A stretch of 64,000 nucleotides of DNA from contig CBFFRQ010000096.1 in assembly GCA_965644315.1 (NCBI GenBank), positions 124,001-188,000 on the forward strand. Reading direction: 5' to 3'. The position numbers were made by a program, and so were the translations under genes. Below, one piece after another: positions 27,097 through 38,489 of the stretch. Every line of letters starts with the position of its first letter. The stretch's first letter is position 1. The notes below the pieces were generated by a model, which saw only the letters and a program-made list of their open reading frames with translations, had not been told where the DNA came from and did no database searches. This DNA is from Caecitellus pseudoparvulus (taxonomy: Eukaryota > Bigyra: Bicosoecida).

Positions 27097-28421
27097 TCAT
27101 TTGGATTTGCGTGAGCTGCCCTTGCTGCTCTTGGATCCCTTGCTCCTGGGCGTGGAGGGTGTGGACGCGGCGGCCTCTTCTGCAGGGGGGGCGAGCGTCT
27201 TCTGCACGGTCAAGTTCCCCGTGCGCATTTCCCACGTGTCCCCCTTGGGCACTGCTAGAGCCCCTGTGGCGATGAGGGTGTGCCGAAGCACGCCCGAAGG
27301 CGCGTCGTGCCCACCCTCACCTGTGCCTTCACCGTCGTCCTCGTCATCACTGCTGTCTGCAGCACCGCCTGGATTCAGGGACTTGATGGCTGCAATGTCT
27401 TCTGCCAGCACCTCTGCCCTCCGCCGCTGCGCAAGGGTCATGGCTGAGAGAGTTGGCGGGCGCTGCGTTTCGGCACGCGCTGGCGAATCAAGGCCGAGGA
27501 TGGCGCTGCGGACGAGGGTGGTGGAGGGGTTGTGACCTCGTTTGGGTCGGCCCCACTCAGTTTGGTCGAAGGGGATCCACGGCTTGGTCAACCTGCGCAA
27601 GGGGGGGGGGGGGCGGCGGCATAGCGTGCCGCTAATGCACAGCACATTTGGGCGCGTTGCAACGCACCCGGAAGCTGCGCCAGGCACCGTGGCTCCCGCC
27701 TTGAAGTAGCCAGGCGTGTACTCGATGGCTGCGATGGCAGTGTCCCCCGGTTTTGCCATGCCGATGCCGTTGCGCGTCGTGGCAAAGTCCAGCGGGTCAA
27801 TGCGGCGTTTCCGCGCCATGCCGTCCTCCACGCCGTACTCCTTTGAGGCCCGCCAACGCACGTTGACGCCGTCAGGCCCGCGCACGCGGCCCTTTTTCGG
27901 CAGACTTTCCATGGGGTCGTACACGCCATGGTCCACCTGCTGCCCAGGCGGGTTGGCCACGGCACGCTTGCCGGGCCTCCACTGCGCTACTGGTGCCGAG
28001 GTGGAGTGCGCCAGAAGGTCCCTGTCGGAGGGGGCGGCGGCGTGGACCCCCTGCGCTGCAAATACAGACGCTGGAACGGTGCCTGTGACGCGTGACTCGG
28101 GCAGCTGCATCTGGATGGGCCGCCTGTGTGGCTTGTACTCCAGAGCTGGCCTGGTCAGTGCAGGCCCAGCACCCAGTCCCTCAGGAGGTACCAGGCGCTG
28201 GCCTGGCTCAGGGGCACGGCGCAGGCCACGACGGAAAACTTGCGGCTCAGGAACTGCCTCGCCGCCGTGGATGAGCGCCTTGGCACCACTGCCGTCGTGC
28301 GGCGCCCCAGCAGCATCTGCGGCAACGCGACTTTGGTGCAACTCAGCGCGACACAGACGACGAGAGGGCGCAACGCACGTTGACTGCCGACGGTAAATGC
28401 ACCCAATGCTTCAGCAGCCAT
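27097..28421 (-). CDS. Unrecognised 395-residue basic protein
   Basis: Model: complement(join(27097..27592, 27668..28316, 28379..28421)); introns of 75 and 62 bases with GTGCGT donors, all phases agree. No known domain is recognised. The central part is rich in short aromatic/Pro/Gly motifs: ALEYKPHRRPIQM, HGVYDPMESLPKKG, SKEYGVEDGMARKR, ATTRNGIGMAKPGD, EYTPGYFKAG and PWIPFDQTEWG. It is followed by a short helix (LAQRRRAEVLAEDIAAIKSL) and a Ser/Lys-rich tail. Such repeated Tyr/Pro/Gly motifs occur in proteins that bind along filaments or microtubules, but this is only an impression. Its acceptor at 27593 is preceded by a run of C (13 on the minus strand). Confidence 0.7.
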
Positions 28422-28682
28422 GCTGGACTGCTAGCCTTGGCGCTTGAATCCCAGCGTGCGCCGCCGTGGGCTCTGTCGCTGCTGCGGTTTCTGGACCAAT
28501 TACCGCAGCTGCCACAGCGGGTGGGGGCAGAGGCTCTTATGCATAGGACAGCTTCAAAGCAGGTTCCATAGTATAAGACTAGCATGAATTTTGGGGGAGG
28601 CATTTTTCCTTCTGGCACGGCACGGCCAGGTCCGCCATGCCCGAAGGGAAAGCACTCCAACCTTTGCCACTTACTTCATTGC

Positions 28683-29140
28683 TCAGACCCCACCAGGGCC
28701 TGCCGCCCCCCCCACGCTGCAAAGGACGTCGGCTGTGTGTCGTTGTGCTGCGGCATGTGCTCCTAATGCGTCGCGCAGCTGGCTCTCAGCCTGCACAGCT
28801 GCGCAGAGGGACGCGGGCAGGAAGGGGCAGTGCGCCACAGGAGGGAGAGGTTGTGCGGAAGGCAAGACGCCGCACCCATGTGAATGGTCTCTTTGAGGGA
28901 CTTGGCCATCTTCTCTTGCTGATCTGGGCCAAGAAGTCGGTCCCGGCGCATGGCGCACAGGTCCACCATGAGGTCCGAAGCCGGGCAGTCCTGCAACAAG
29001 CCGCGGGGAGACACTGAAGCAACATGGGAGGGAGCACGTTTGACGGCTGAGCACACACATCATCATCATGCACGACGCGCTGCACGAGGTCATGCACGTC
29101 CTGTTTGCTGTTCAGTGTGGCCAGCGTTACGGCCTGAAAC
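28683..29140 (-). CDS. Small helical protein, 5' end unresolved; unrecognised
   Basis: Three coding segments read in phase on the minus strand. The first ends VHDLVQRVVHDDD at a GTGTGT donor (~29058). The second encodes DCPASDLMVDLCAMRRDRLL, then QEKMAKSLKETIHM (28883-29004). The third encodes AVQAESQLRDALGAHAAAQ and ends at a stop at 28683. An acceptor (TTCGCAG) lies just before the first segment near 29140, so an upstream first exon must exist, but I could not place it. Amphipathic helices dominate. No family is recognised. Confidence 0.4.
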
Positions 29141-29678
29141 GCTGCGAAGCAGGTCCAAGCAAAGGGCTGCTGAAGGGGAGCATTCCAGGAGCGTGCACGA
29201 CAATGCCGCACCCTTTGCAGCATTGGAGGCCATTGTGTGGTTCGAACGGGGTTGGGCCTTGGCTCTGGGGCGTCAACGTGGCAGGGTCCTTCCCTGGCAG
29301 GAGCCAGGCTGATACACCCCACAAACAAGCCTGGTGGGGGCGAAGCCGAAGCACTGTACAGCTGGGAGCCGCACAGCAGCATTCACATGCATGCAGGCCT
29401 TCGGCGCTCCATTCTTTATCGGCCAGGAAGTGTGCATCGATGAGCCACCTGCCACAACGCAGGCAAGGCCCACCTGACTGCAGCTCTGCTGACCCCCCTC
29501 CCCCCCCCAATGTCGGTGGGGCGGCAGGAGCCAGGAAACGTTCGCCCCAAACACTTCACAAATCTACGAATCCACTCCCCCCGCTGTCCCGCACGTGCCT
29601 CCTTGCGCGTGTCCCGGTAGTGCCTGTTGGCCTTGGCGTGGTGGCAGTAGCCGCAACCCCCAAACCCAGCCCTCCACT
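29141..29678. other. ~540 bp upstream of fimbrin
   Basis: Probably holds the unplaced first exon of the minus-strand helical protein and the fimbrin promoter. A C-rich run lies near 29501-29512. No other structure is evident. Confidence 0.35.
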
Positions 29679-32093
29679 ATGGCCGCCGAAGGTGGCGTGT
29701 CCGCCCAGGTGGCGATCAACATCGGCTTTGATGCCGATGTGGCCTCAAAGCTTGTGGCTGCTTTCAAGAGCACTGACGCAGACGGCTCTGGCTTCGTTGA
29801 CAACCATGAGGTACGTCCGCGCCACGCCACACCTCCGCCAGCAAGGGCTCGTTCCCCCGGGGCCCTGGTCGCGGTTCGGTGCCCGGCCAGGATTCCTGGA
29901 GGACCATGTTTGTTGCCCCTTGCCGCCTTGAGGCAGCCCTGGCGCTGCGCATGGCGGGCGACGTGGTCGAGCTGTCAGCTCACAAGTGCACCTTGCGCCC
30001 GCAGGTTGTGGCCCTGTTCAAGGAGCTGGGCAAGGACGTGACGCAGGCGGAGGCGGACGCCATGATCGCTGACGTGGACGTGAACTCAGATGGCAAGGTT
30101 TCCTTCGATGAGTTCTGCGTGGTGCGTGTTTCCAGGCCGCAGAAGCCGGCTTCGGCCTGGGGCAGTGCCTTTCAAGGTCCTCCGCCACGACAGCACCCAG
30201 CACGCGCTGCCCGCGCCCCTGCCTGCAGATGTTCGGCAAGGCCGAAGGCACTGGCCTGCGTGAAGCTGTGTCCAAGCGCCACGGTGAGCTGCAGAAGATC
30301 AAGGGCGCCGTGGGCGAGCACTCCTACTCCGAGGAGGAGAAGGTGAGCAGATGCAACGCGATGCTGCTTCCGCAAGGCAGCCTTGCACCTTTGTCTCCGC
30401 GCCGCCTGCCTCCCCTGCGCAGTGGGCATTCACCCAGCACTTCAACTTCACGTTCGAGGAGGACAAGTACCTGACTGAGAAGGGCATCGTGCCCATGGAG
30501 CCGGACAGCATGGAGCTGTTCAGCCACATCTCCGACGGCATCATGCTGGCCAAGTTCATCAACCTGGCCAAGAAGGACACCCTGGACGAGCGCGCCCTGA
30601 ACTACCCCAAGCGCCGCGCCCTGAACAAGTGGGAGAAGACGGAGAACTTGAACGTCGTCATCAACTCCGCCAAGGCCATCGGCTGCACCGTGGTGAACCT
30701 GCACGCTTCCGACCTGGAGTCAGCTGCCGGCAAGGAGTACCTGGTGCTGGGCCTGCTGTGGCAGCTGGTGAAGATCCAGCTGCTCTCCCTCATCAACATC
30801 AAGGAGTGCCCCGAGCTGGTCAAGCTGCTGGAGGACGACGAGACCCTGGAGGACCTGCTGGCGCTGCCGCCTGAGGACATCCTGCTGCGGTGGATCAACT
30901 ACCACATGGCCAAGCAGGAGTGCCCCCGCCGCGCCAAGAACTTCACCAAGGACCTGAAGGACGGCGAGATCTACGCCAACCTCCTGCACAGCATCACGCC
31001 CGAGCTGGACGAGTGCAACAAGGACAAGCTCATGGCCGTCTCCGGTCGGGACCGCGCCGCCGGCGTCATCGCTGGTGCTGGCGCCCAGGGTGTGCGCAGC
31101 ATCATCCAGCCCACCGACATCGTCAAGGGCAACAAGCGCCTGAACCTGGCCTTCTGCGCCCAGATCTTCAACAACAACCACGGCCTGGGCGAGCTGACGG
31201 AGGAGGAGAAGGAGCTCCTGCGCGTGGGTCTGCCCGACGACGCCGAGAGCGACGCCCGCGAGGAGCGCGTCTTCCGCATGTGGATGAACTCCCTGAACCT
31301 GCAGGACGGCAGCCTGTACATCAACAGCCTCTTCGACGGCTGCCTGGTGGACGGCCTGTACCTGCTGGAGGCGGAGGACAAGGTGGAGCCCGGCTCCGTG
31401 GACTGGAAGAAGGTGCAGAAGAAGAAGAAGGGCAAGCCCCTGAACAAGATCGTCGCGGTGCAGAACTGCAACCAGGCCGTCACTGTGGGCAAGGACCTCG
31501 GCTGCTCCCTCGTCGGCATCGGCGGCGTGGACATCAACGCCAACAACCGCAAGCTCATCCTGGCCCTCGTCTGGCAGCTCATGCGCAAGCAGGTGCTCAA
31601 GCTGCTGCGCGGCCCCGACGGCAAGGACAAGGCCGAGGCCGATGTCCTGCGCTGGGCCAACGGCGCCGTCAAGGAGCTCCTGGCCAAGGAGCTGCCTGAG
31701 CGGTCCCCCGTGAAGGACCCCTCCGACGAGGAGGAGGTGGCTGCCCGGGATGCCGCCGACGGCCTGCTGTCTGCGCACTCCAAGGTGAAGAACTTCACCG
31801 ACGCAAGCATCTCCAACGGCCTCTTCCTCCTGAACGTCGTGAAGACCATCAAGCCCGAGGCCGTCGACCCCGCCCTCGTGCTGCCCGGTGCCGACGAGGA
31901 GGAGGCCAAGCAGAACCTGCGCTACTTCCTCACCCTGGCCCGTGCCATGGACGCGCAGATCTTCTGCACCTGGGAGGACCTGTACGAGGTGAAGAAGAAG
32001 ATGGTCTTCATCACCATCGCCTCCGTGCAGCTGGCCGCCGAGGCCCACGCAGGCATCAGCACCACCACTGCTGCCGCTGCCGCCGCCGAGTGA
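29679..32093 (+). CDS. Fimbrin/plastin, actin-bundling protein with EF-hands
   Basis: Model: join(29679..29810, 30005..30121, 30229..30342, 30423..32093), 677 residues; introns of 194, 107 and 80 bases, all phase 0. Fimbrin crosslinks actin filaments into tight bundles. The N-terminus has two intact EF-hands (DADGSGFVDNHE, DVNSDGKVSFDEF) on separate exons. Exon 4 encodes four calponin-homology domains in two actin-binding modules: FTQHFNFTFEEDKYL and LNKWEKTENLNVVINSAKAI, LRWINYHMAKQE, FRMWMNSLNLQDG and LVWQLMRKQVLKLL, LRWANGAVKELL. It ends with an Ala-rich tail. Plant fimbrins usually have decayed EF-hands, so this one may bundle actin in a Ca2+-sensitive way, as animal and Dictyostelium fimbrins do. 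Exon 4 has very uniform GC-ending codons (AAG, GAG, CTG), suggesting high expression. Confidence 0.95.
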
Positions 32094-32275
32094 GCGCGCC
32101 CCCCTTCCTCCCCTCTCTCAACGCATGGCCACGTGCACAGGGGCTTGCCTCACCGCTGTGGAAATGCATTGCTCAACCTCTTCTCCCAGCTTCTTCCTCG
32201 TTCGGGCGCTTGCAAGGCATGCAAGTTTCGTGTGAAGCGCTGCTGTCCCTGCTCTCCGACAGCGCGGGGCGAAAT

Positions 32276-33761
32276 TCAATCGTCACCGCCTTGCGTTTCC
32301 CCTGCTCCTGCGTCCTCCACAGCAGGAGTTGTGCGCGCTCCTGCATCGCTCTCTGCTGGCGCTGTGTGGGCAGCTGCATCGTCACCTGCGAGCTCAGCGA
32401 CGGCATCTTCGTCACCACTCCCTGCAGCCGCTGCATCTGCGTTGCTCGGTGATGTGTGCTCGTGCTCCTGGCTGCGGAGGGCCTCACGGACGAGCTCCTC
32501 GTTGAGGGCCACCTGCTGACGGCCTCGCACGCCGTCCGCGCCGTACACTGTCTGGAGCCAGTGCAAGGTGCAGTGCCTGTCCAGGTCGTACGGGTCTGGG
32601 CCCACCCATTTCGGGGCGCAGCCGGGCACCCGCTGGATCCAGTGCTGAAACTCGGGGCGTTGCAGCAGGAACCAGCGCTTGACTTTGTCTCCACTCGGCG
32701 TGCCTGGGGGCGCCTTCTCCAAGCACGCAACGTGGTGGTCGCACAGCAAGGCCACCATGGCTGCCGAGGAGGACTGGATGCGCAGCGCTTTCCGGCCCGG
32801 CCGGCGCAGGGACGTGGTCCACTGCCACTTTTTCTTGTCCCAGGTGATGCCAGGGAACACCCCCCTGACCCAATCGCAGTCGTCTTCTTTGTGGGCCTCA
32901 GTCACGTCGATGGGGGGCGCGCCTTGCATGGCCGCAAGACTGGCAGCGGGCGCCTCAGGCTCAGGATCTCCCGCCGCCTCCTCCTCCTCTGCCAGCGACT
33001 GCTTGGCCATGAGGGTGGCAAGTTCCTCAGCTGTCGAGTGCTTCCCAGGCTGCGCCAGCTGTCGGCCTGCCGTGGGCCGTGCACGTGCCTCGGCACGCTT
33101 TTGCGTCGTTGTGCTGCTGCGCCTGCGTGTTGCCTTGGACTGGCGTGGGCCGCCACGCCACACGGCGAGGAGGGTCTCCTCCGTCGTATCCTCTGGAAGG
33201 TCGACCCACCGTGGGCCGCTCCACACTGGGGTCCCAGCACCATCCAGCGTGACCCAGTGCCGCAGCCCAGGCTGGCAGGCGAGGCACCAAGGCTCGTCAG
33301 GGTGGCTGGTTGGCGTCTTGCGCGCCACCTCAACCAGGTGCTGCTCCCGCTTGAGGCAAGCGAGGAAAGGTGTCAGAGCAGAGAGATGCTCGGTCTCCCC
33401 TCCCACCTCGACGCTGCACAGGTGCACGCGCCGCACGCTGTCAAAGCGCAAGCCTGTGAACGTCGCGGCGGCCAAGCTCTGCTGCACCTCGTCCTGCGAC
33501 CTGGCCCGTTTGCTACCGCCTGCTGTGCTTGTGCCTCGCTTCCCACGAGCAGGGGTCCTGGCTGACTTGCTTGGCATGGAGAAGTTTGCCTGCAGAGCCT
33601 GTAGAGTCATGTCATCCGGGAGAGACCACGGATCCGGCCCGACCCTGTGTGTGGGGGGGGAGGCAGGGCGTTGGTGGGGGCTGTCCAGAACGTGGGCGGC
33701 GGGCTCCACGCACCAAACGGGATCTGGGCAGCCATCAGGGTGCTGAATCCACCCCGAGAAC
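32276..33761 (-). CDS. Unrecognised protein with a repeated W-x-GP module (5' end unresolved)
   Basis: Model: complement(join(32276..33644, 33714..33761, ...)). Removing the 69-base intron 33645..33713 creates PVWVGPDPWSLPDDMTLQAL, which matches two later copies: PVWSGPRWVDLPEDTTEETL and PKWVGPDPYDLDRHCTLHWL. Each full unit (~110-130 residues) also has an F/V-x-G start (TFTGLRF, VRGVFPGITWD), a middle helix before a Pro-rich loop, and an aromatic segment (CLACQPGLRHWVTL, FLLQRPEFQHWIQR). The first unit is only half visible; an exon upstream of 33762 is missing from my model. Basic and acidic disordered linkers separate the units, and a DE/Ala-rich tail ends it. The start of unit 3 is faintly AP2-like, but I assign no family. 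Confidence 0.65.
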
Positions 33762-34532
33762 CTGCACGGGTAGTGGGGGGGGTGCACCGCACATCTCCCC
33801 AAGCTCACGGCAAGCACAGCGCGGTTGCAAGCCATGAAACGCACTCAGGGCGGGTCACAATGGACCAGGGGATGGCAGCACTGTGCCCTGAAAACTTCAC
33901 GTATGGGCTCACTCCCAGCTGCCCTCGTGCAGTGTGGCGTAGGGGTCGTGAGCAGTGCTTGGCGAGCGGTACCAGTTTCCGCACAGACTCACCCTTGCAA
34001 CCAGCCAGTGCTCCCACCTCAGCGCCATGATGGCACTGGAGCGGGCGAGAGAATCCTTGGGAGCACGTTCCATAGCTTAATTCGTTGAGCCAAGCAGAAA
34101 GCGTGCCAGCGTGGCACAGCCTCCTCCAACAAGCAAGCTGCGGGTTAAGCTGCGAGCTTGTGAGGGAGCAAGGGCACCACGTCTTCGCTGTCCAGCGACA
34201 CCCAGTTCAAGCCCTAGCGGCTGCTCGACGGGGAGAGAACAAGGTAGCTGCGTGGAGGCCCTTGCGAGTGAAGGCAGGCTGGTTGTGGGCCAATGCCACG
34301 ACTGGAATCCTGGTATCCATGCCAGGGCTCACACGATGCCATGCAAGGTGCCACTTTACACTAAGCCGGCTGCACATGCCACCGGATTTGGGGGCATGTA
34401 TGGCACTGCTGCCGGCGCCCTCTGTGTGGCAGCTGCGCTGGTTTGCGGATGCCTGCGCTTCGAGCCCTCGCCTGGTGCAGAACCACCCCCTGCCGTTGGA
34501 GCGTGCCAGCGCAGGACGAAGGGCTTTGAGTC
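33762..34532. other. Divergent region upstream of SMC5
   Basis: Should contain the missing first exon(s) of the W-x-GP repeat gene on the minus strand and the SMC5 promoter on the plus strand. One minus-strand candidate starts at an ATG near 34028 with a GTGAGT donor shortly after, but I could not connect it. Nothing else is recognised. Confidence 0.35.
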
Positions 34533-37500
34533 ATGGCAGGGACAGGAAAAGTTACAGACGAATCGCTGGAGGTGGATGCATACGAAGCCGTGCACTCTGA
34601 GTTCGGGCACGGGGCGTGAGTGGCGTGGTGCGCGGGGCATTTGAACGCCGCCGAAACGCCAGGCTTGCCTGCCTGCCTCTCCGCAGCATCAAGAGCTTGG
34701 AGCTGAAGAACTTCATGACTCACAGTCACCTCATCTTGCGCCCTTCAGCTCGCGGGAACCTCATCATTGGTGAGCAACTTCTGCAAGTGCGGCAGGCTTG
34801 GTGCGCTCGCTTGGCACCCGCACACTGGCGCGCGCTCTCAGGTCCCAATGGCAGCGGCAAGTCCTCCGTTGTCTGTGCCATCATCCTGGGCCTGGGCGGC
34901 AGCATCAGGACCATGGACCGCGCAACTGACCTGTCTGGCTTCGTGAAGCGCGACACTACGACGGCGACAATCACAGTGAGGCGCGCTTGGCTGCGCCGAG
35001 GTGCACGTGCGTCAACACCCCCCCTCCCCCGTGCTGTCTGACGCGCAGCTGCACCTGCACGATGCGCACACGGGAGGGGACACTGTCATCCGGCGCACCA
35101 TTGACACGGACCGCAAGAGCTCGTTTTTCATGGGCAAGGCCGCCGTGGCGCTGGCCAGCGTCACCAAGCAAAAGGTGCAGGAGACGGTGCAGCAGCTGGG
35201 CATCTTCGTGGACAACAACTGCCAAGTGCTGCCGCAGGAGGCCATTTCGAAGTTCGTGAACGCCCACCGCAGGGACCTGCTGGACCAGATGGAGGGCAGC
35301 ATTCTGGGGGGCAGCCTGCTGAAGCAGCACGAGGAGCTGCGCGCCATGCAGAGGGTCATCACTGCAGGGGACGTGGCGCTGAAGGAGCTGACGAAGCAGC
35401 GCAAGCGAGCCTTTGAGGAGATGGAGACGCTGCAGGAGGAGATGAACCGCAGCGAGGAGGGGGTGGAGCTGGCTGCGCAGATGGAGCGCTTGAACGTTCT
35501 GAAGCCGTGGATCGAGACGCAGGCAGCGGCAGCCCGCGTGAAGAACCTGGAAGAGGCCATAGAACAGCAGACGAAACGCCTGCATCCCGCAGAGGAAGTG
35601 GACGCCCTCCAGGCGTCTGCCACTGACTTGAAGGCGCAGTGCAGTGCGCACAAGCGCGTGGCCTTGGCTGCGACGTCAGTGCTGAAGCAGCGCAGAGCCA
35701 AGCAGGCGGCCCTGGCAAAGGACCTGCGAGCTGCCGCCACAGACATCAGGACGACGAAAGCCGCGCTGCAGGTGCTGGTGGACGGCAAGGACAGCCGCCA
35801 GCGCACCATCACCAAAGCCACCAAGGCCCTCCGCAAGACGGAAGCTCGCCTGGCGCGCTGCCTGAACGGCCGGACGCAGGAGGAGCTGAACGCGCAGCGA
35901 GCGGCGGCATCCCAGGCGGAGCTGGCGGCCAAGGCCAACGTGGCATCAGCCCGCCAGGTGCTGCACCAGCAAGCAGCGGTGCTGGTGGAGGTGCGGGGAG
36001 CAGCTGCCAACCTTGCCCAGCGCATTGAGAAGGCGGCTCCCAGCCGCGGCAAGCGGCGGCAGGCCTTCCTGAGGCACGCGAGCGTGCTGAAGCACAGCAA
36101 GGGTTTCCATGCTTTGTTCACCAAGCTGGCCCAGCAAGCAGTGACGGACTTCAGCGACCCGCTGCCCTGCATTGTGGACCCTGCGACACCCCTCGCGGCG
36201 CGGGCTCTTGGCGCGCGCCTGTCATTCCAACAGGCCACTGCCATGATTGTGGGCACAGAGCAGGCCATGTCCAGTGTCGAAAGCGCGGCAGCTCAGTCTC
36301 ATGTGCGCATCACTAGCTTTCTGTTCCAGGGTGACGCGGCCGGCGCTGCTGCGGGCGCCGCTGGCGGCGGCATCCGGCTGAACGCGGCGCCGCCTGAGCT
36401 GCGCCCAGAGCTGGAGAAGGCCGGCGTGGAAGGATCCCTGCTGGAGGCGCTGGAGGCGCCCCTTCCAGCGCTGGCGTTTCTTGAGCAGCTGGGCATTGGG
36501 AAGACGCTGCTGGCACCCAGCATGAGGCCCGACCAGGCGTGTGAGCTGCTGCAGACCCACAGGCTCGCAGGGTTCACCGTCGTCTGCAGCGAGCACCTGG
36601 TGTCCTGCCAACGTGAGTCTTGAGCACCTCCACACAGCTGTGGGAGAGCCTGTGTTGCACTCCCCCCCCTCCCCCCCTCCTATCCACAGGCGGCCGCATC
36701 AGCGGTGTGTACAGCACTATTGTCAGGGACATTGGCCAGGAGCCGTCCCTGTTCAGCGTGGACAGCGACAAGCAGCACACGCTGCAGCTGAAGCAGGAGT
36801 TGGAGGAGGCTCAGCGCCAAGTGCAGGCCCAGACAGCCGTGGTGGAGGAAGCCAAGGCGGAGGTGGAGGCATGCCAGGCAGCGTACACAGCTGCAGTGCA
36901 GGCGAGAGCCCCCCTGGTGCAGGTGTTGAAGCAGGTGCTCACGTTCAAGGCAAAGATGAACGAGCTGCTGAGCAAAATCGAGGTGTGTGACGGCGCGGGC
37001 TGGCCGCCCCGCTGTGCCTGCGCGCCCCGCCACCGCACACCACGCACTGCACGCACACGGCCCCCACGCGCAGCGAGCAAAGCTGTCCAGGGATGACGAG
37101 AAGTGGCAGGCCAATGTGGCAGACGCGACGCGGAAGTATCGCCAGGCCATCGTCAAGTCCATGCGTCTGTACCAGGCGCTGGCGGAGTGTGCCCAGCAGG
37201 GGCAGGAGGACGACAGGCAGGCAACACAGGCGAACCTGTACCAGACGCTGCTGTCCAAGACCGCCCAGGCAGCAGAGGCCAAGCTGACCAGGATGCAGGA
37301 AGAGACCGCAGAGGCCGCGTCAGCCATCGCAGGGCTCAAGCTGCGTGCTGCGAAGGCTGCGACGCAGCGCAAGCAGCTGTTCAAGGCGGCCAAGTCGCAG
37401 ACGGGCCTGGGCCCCAAGCGCGACCAGGCGGCGTACGAAGCCATGCGGACGGAGATATTCAAGATGATGGAGGGGCTGCACCCCTCGGAGCTGGACGAGA

Positions 37501-38459
37501 AGGCTGTGCCGCGCTGGCAGGCAGCCATGGAGAAGGTGCAGGGGCGGCTGCTGGTGGCCATTGGGGACACGAGCATCCCCCAGCGCCTGGCGGCAGCGCA
37601 GACGCTGGTGGCGGGGCTGGACCAGAAGCTGCGGGATGCGTACGAGGAGGAGGAGTCTGGGAGGGCCAAGTTCCACTCCGCCCTGAAGGCGTGGAAGAGC
37701 CGGCTGGAGCAGCAGGTGGCTGTGCTGCAGCAGCGCTTCGCAGGGGACTGTGCGGCGCTGGGCGCTGTGGGCTCCATCAAGCTCGTGGACGGCGGCTATG
37801 ACTGCACGCAGTACGGCCTGGAGCTGCAGACGGCGTGGCATGGGCAGGAGGTGGGCAGCAGTGCCGCTGCGCAGCAGTCAGGCGGCGAGAAGAGCGTCAC
37901 CACAATCCTCTTCCTGCTGGCCATCCAGCACACCTCCCCCTGCCCCTTCCGCCTTATTGACGAGATCAACCAGGGCATGGACTCCAAGAACGAGCGGCGA
38001 GTGCTGGAGCTGGTGGCGCGCTCCACAGCCCCCACGGCCCTGGAGTGCGCCAAGCTGGGCCTGCCCTCCACGCCGCCCGGTCCTTCCCGCAAGCGCGTGC
38101 GGCCACAGGCGGCAGCGGCACCGCCCCTGTCGGCACATGAAGCGGCACGGGCCGACCCCGGCCACCAGTACTTCATCTTGACGCCAAAGCTGCTGCCTGA
38201 CCTGGACTTCCCCGACCACGTCCGCATTCACACCATGTTCAACGGTAGCTTCGTCTCGCGCACAGCTGCCTCATGCATTGACTTGGGAGTCATCCTCAGC
38301 AAGCGCCGAGCCAAGCTGGAGGAGGGCGGCGCGCAGCCACCCCCCCTTGTCGTCATGGAGGAGGACAGCGTCCCAGTCGCGGCTGCAAGCCTCGGCTCGG
38401 TGCCGGTTGCAAGCTCGTCCGCCCACGCCGGGCCTGGCGAGGAATCCGATGGTTTCTAG
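34533..38459 (+). CDS. SMC5: SMC5, ATPase of the SMC5/6 genome-stability complex
   Basis: Model: join(34533..34615, 34687..34769, 34842..34975, 35049..36612, 36690..36982, 37074..38459), 1180 residues; five introns of 71-91 bases, all phases consistent. SMC5/6 acts with Nse subunits in recombination repair and replication-fork stability. Intron removal restores IKSLELKNFMTHSHL, then the Walker A loop GPNGSGKSS split exactly at its first Gly. Next come GLGGSIRTMDRATDLSGFVK and NCQVLPQEAISKFVN, then a long coiled coil, a hinge region near ~380-500, and a second coil. The C-terminal head carries the signature SGGEKS (~990) and Walker B FRLIDEINQGMD (~1013), the latter being an SMC5 hallmark. An unusual ~45-residue basic, Ala/Pro-rich insert (CAKLGLPSTPPGP onward) lies between Walker B and FILTPKLLPDL. 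Confidence 0.95.
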
Positions 38460-38489
38460 CCCTGAGGTGGCTGCCCCTGCCCCGACGTT

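Noticed and set aside
29225-29275. tRNA T-arm-like GGTTCGAAC
   Set aside because: No acceptor stem, D-arm or anticodon arm can be drawn around it. No other convincing tRNA or rRNA segment was seen in the window.
30720-32048. 442-codon open frame on the minus strand
   Set aside because: Antisense shadow of fimbrin exon 4, created by its uniform AAG/GAG/CTG codon use; the translation is a low-information Leu/Val/His mixture.
32650-32900. AP2 domain call for the third W-x-GP unit
   Set aside because: A short stretch (FPGITWDKKKWQWTT) looks AP2-like, but the following helix and the NF/FP ending are missing, and the other two units do not share it.
34111-34644. Plus-strand open frame just before SMC5
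   Set aside because: It overlaps the SMC5 first exon in another frame and has no resemblance to anything; the region is better explained as promoter and 5' UTR.
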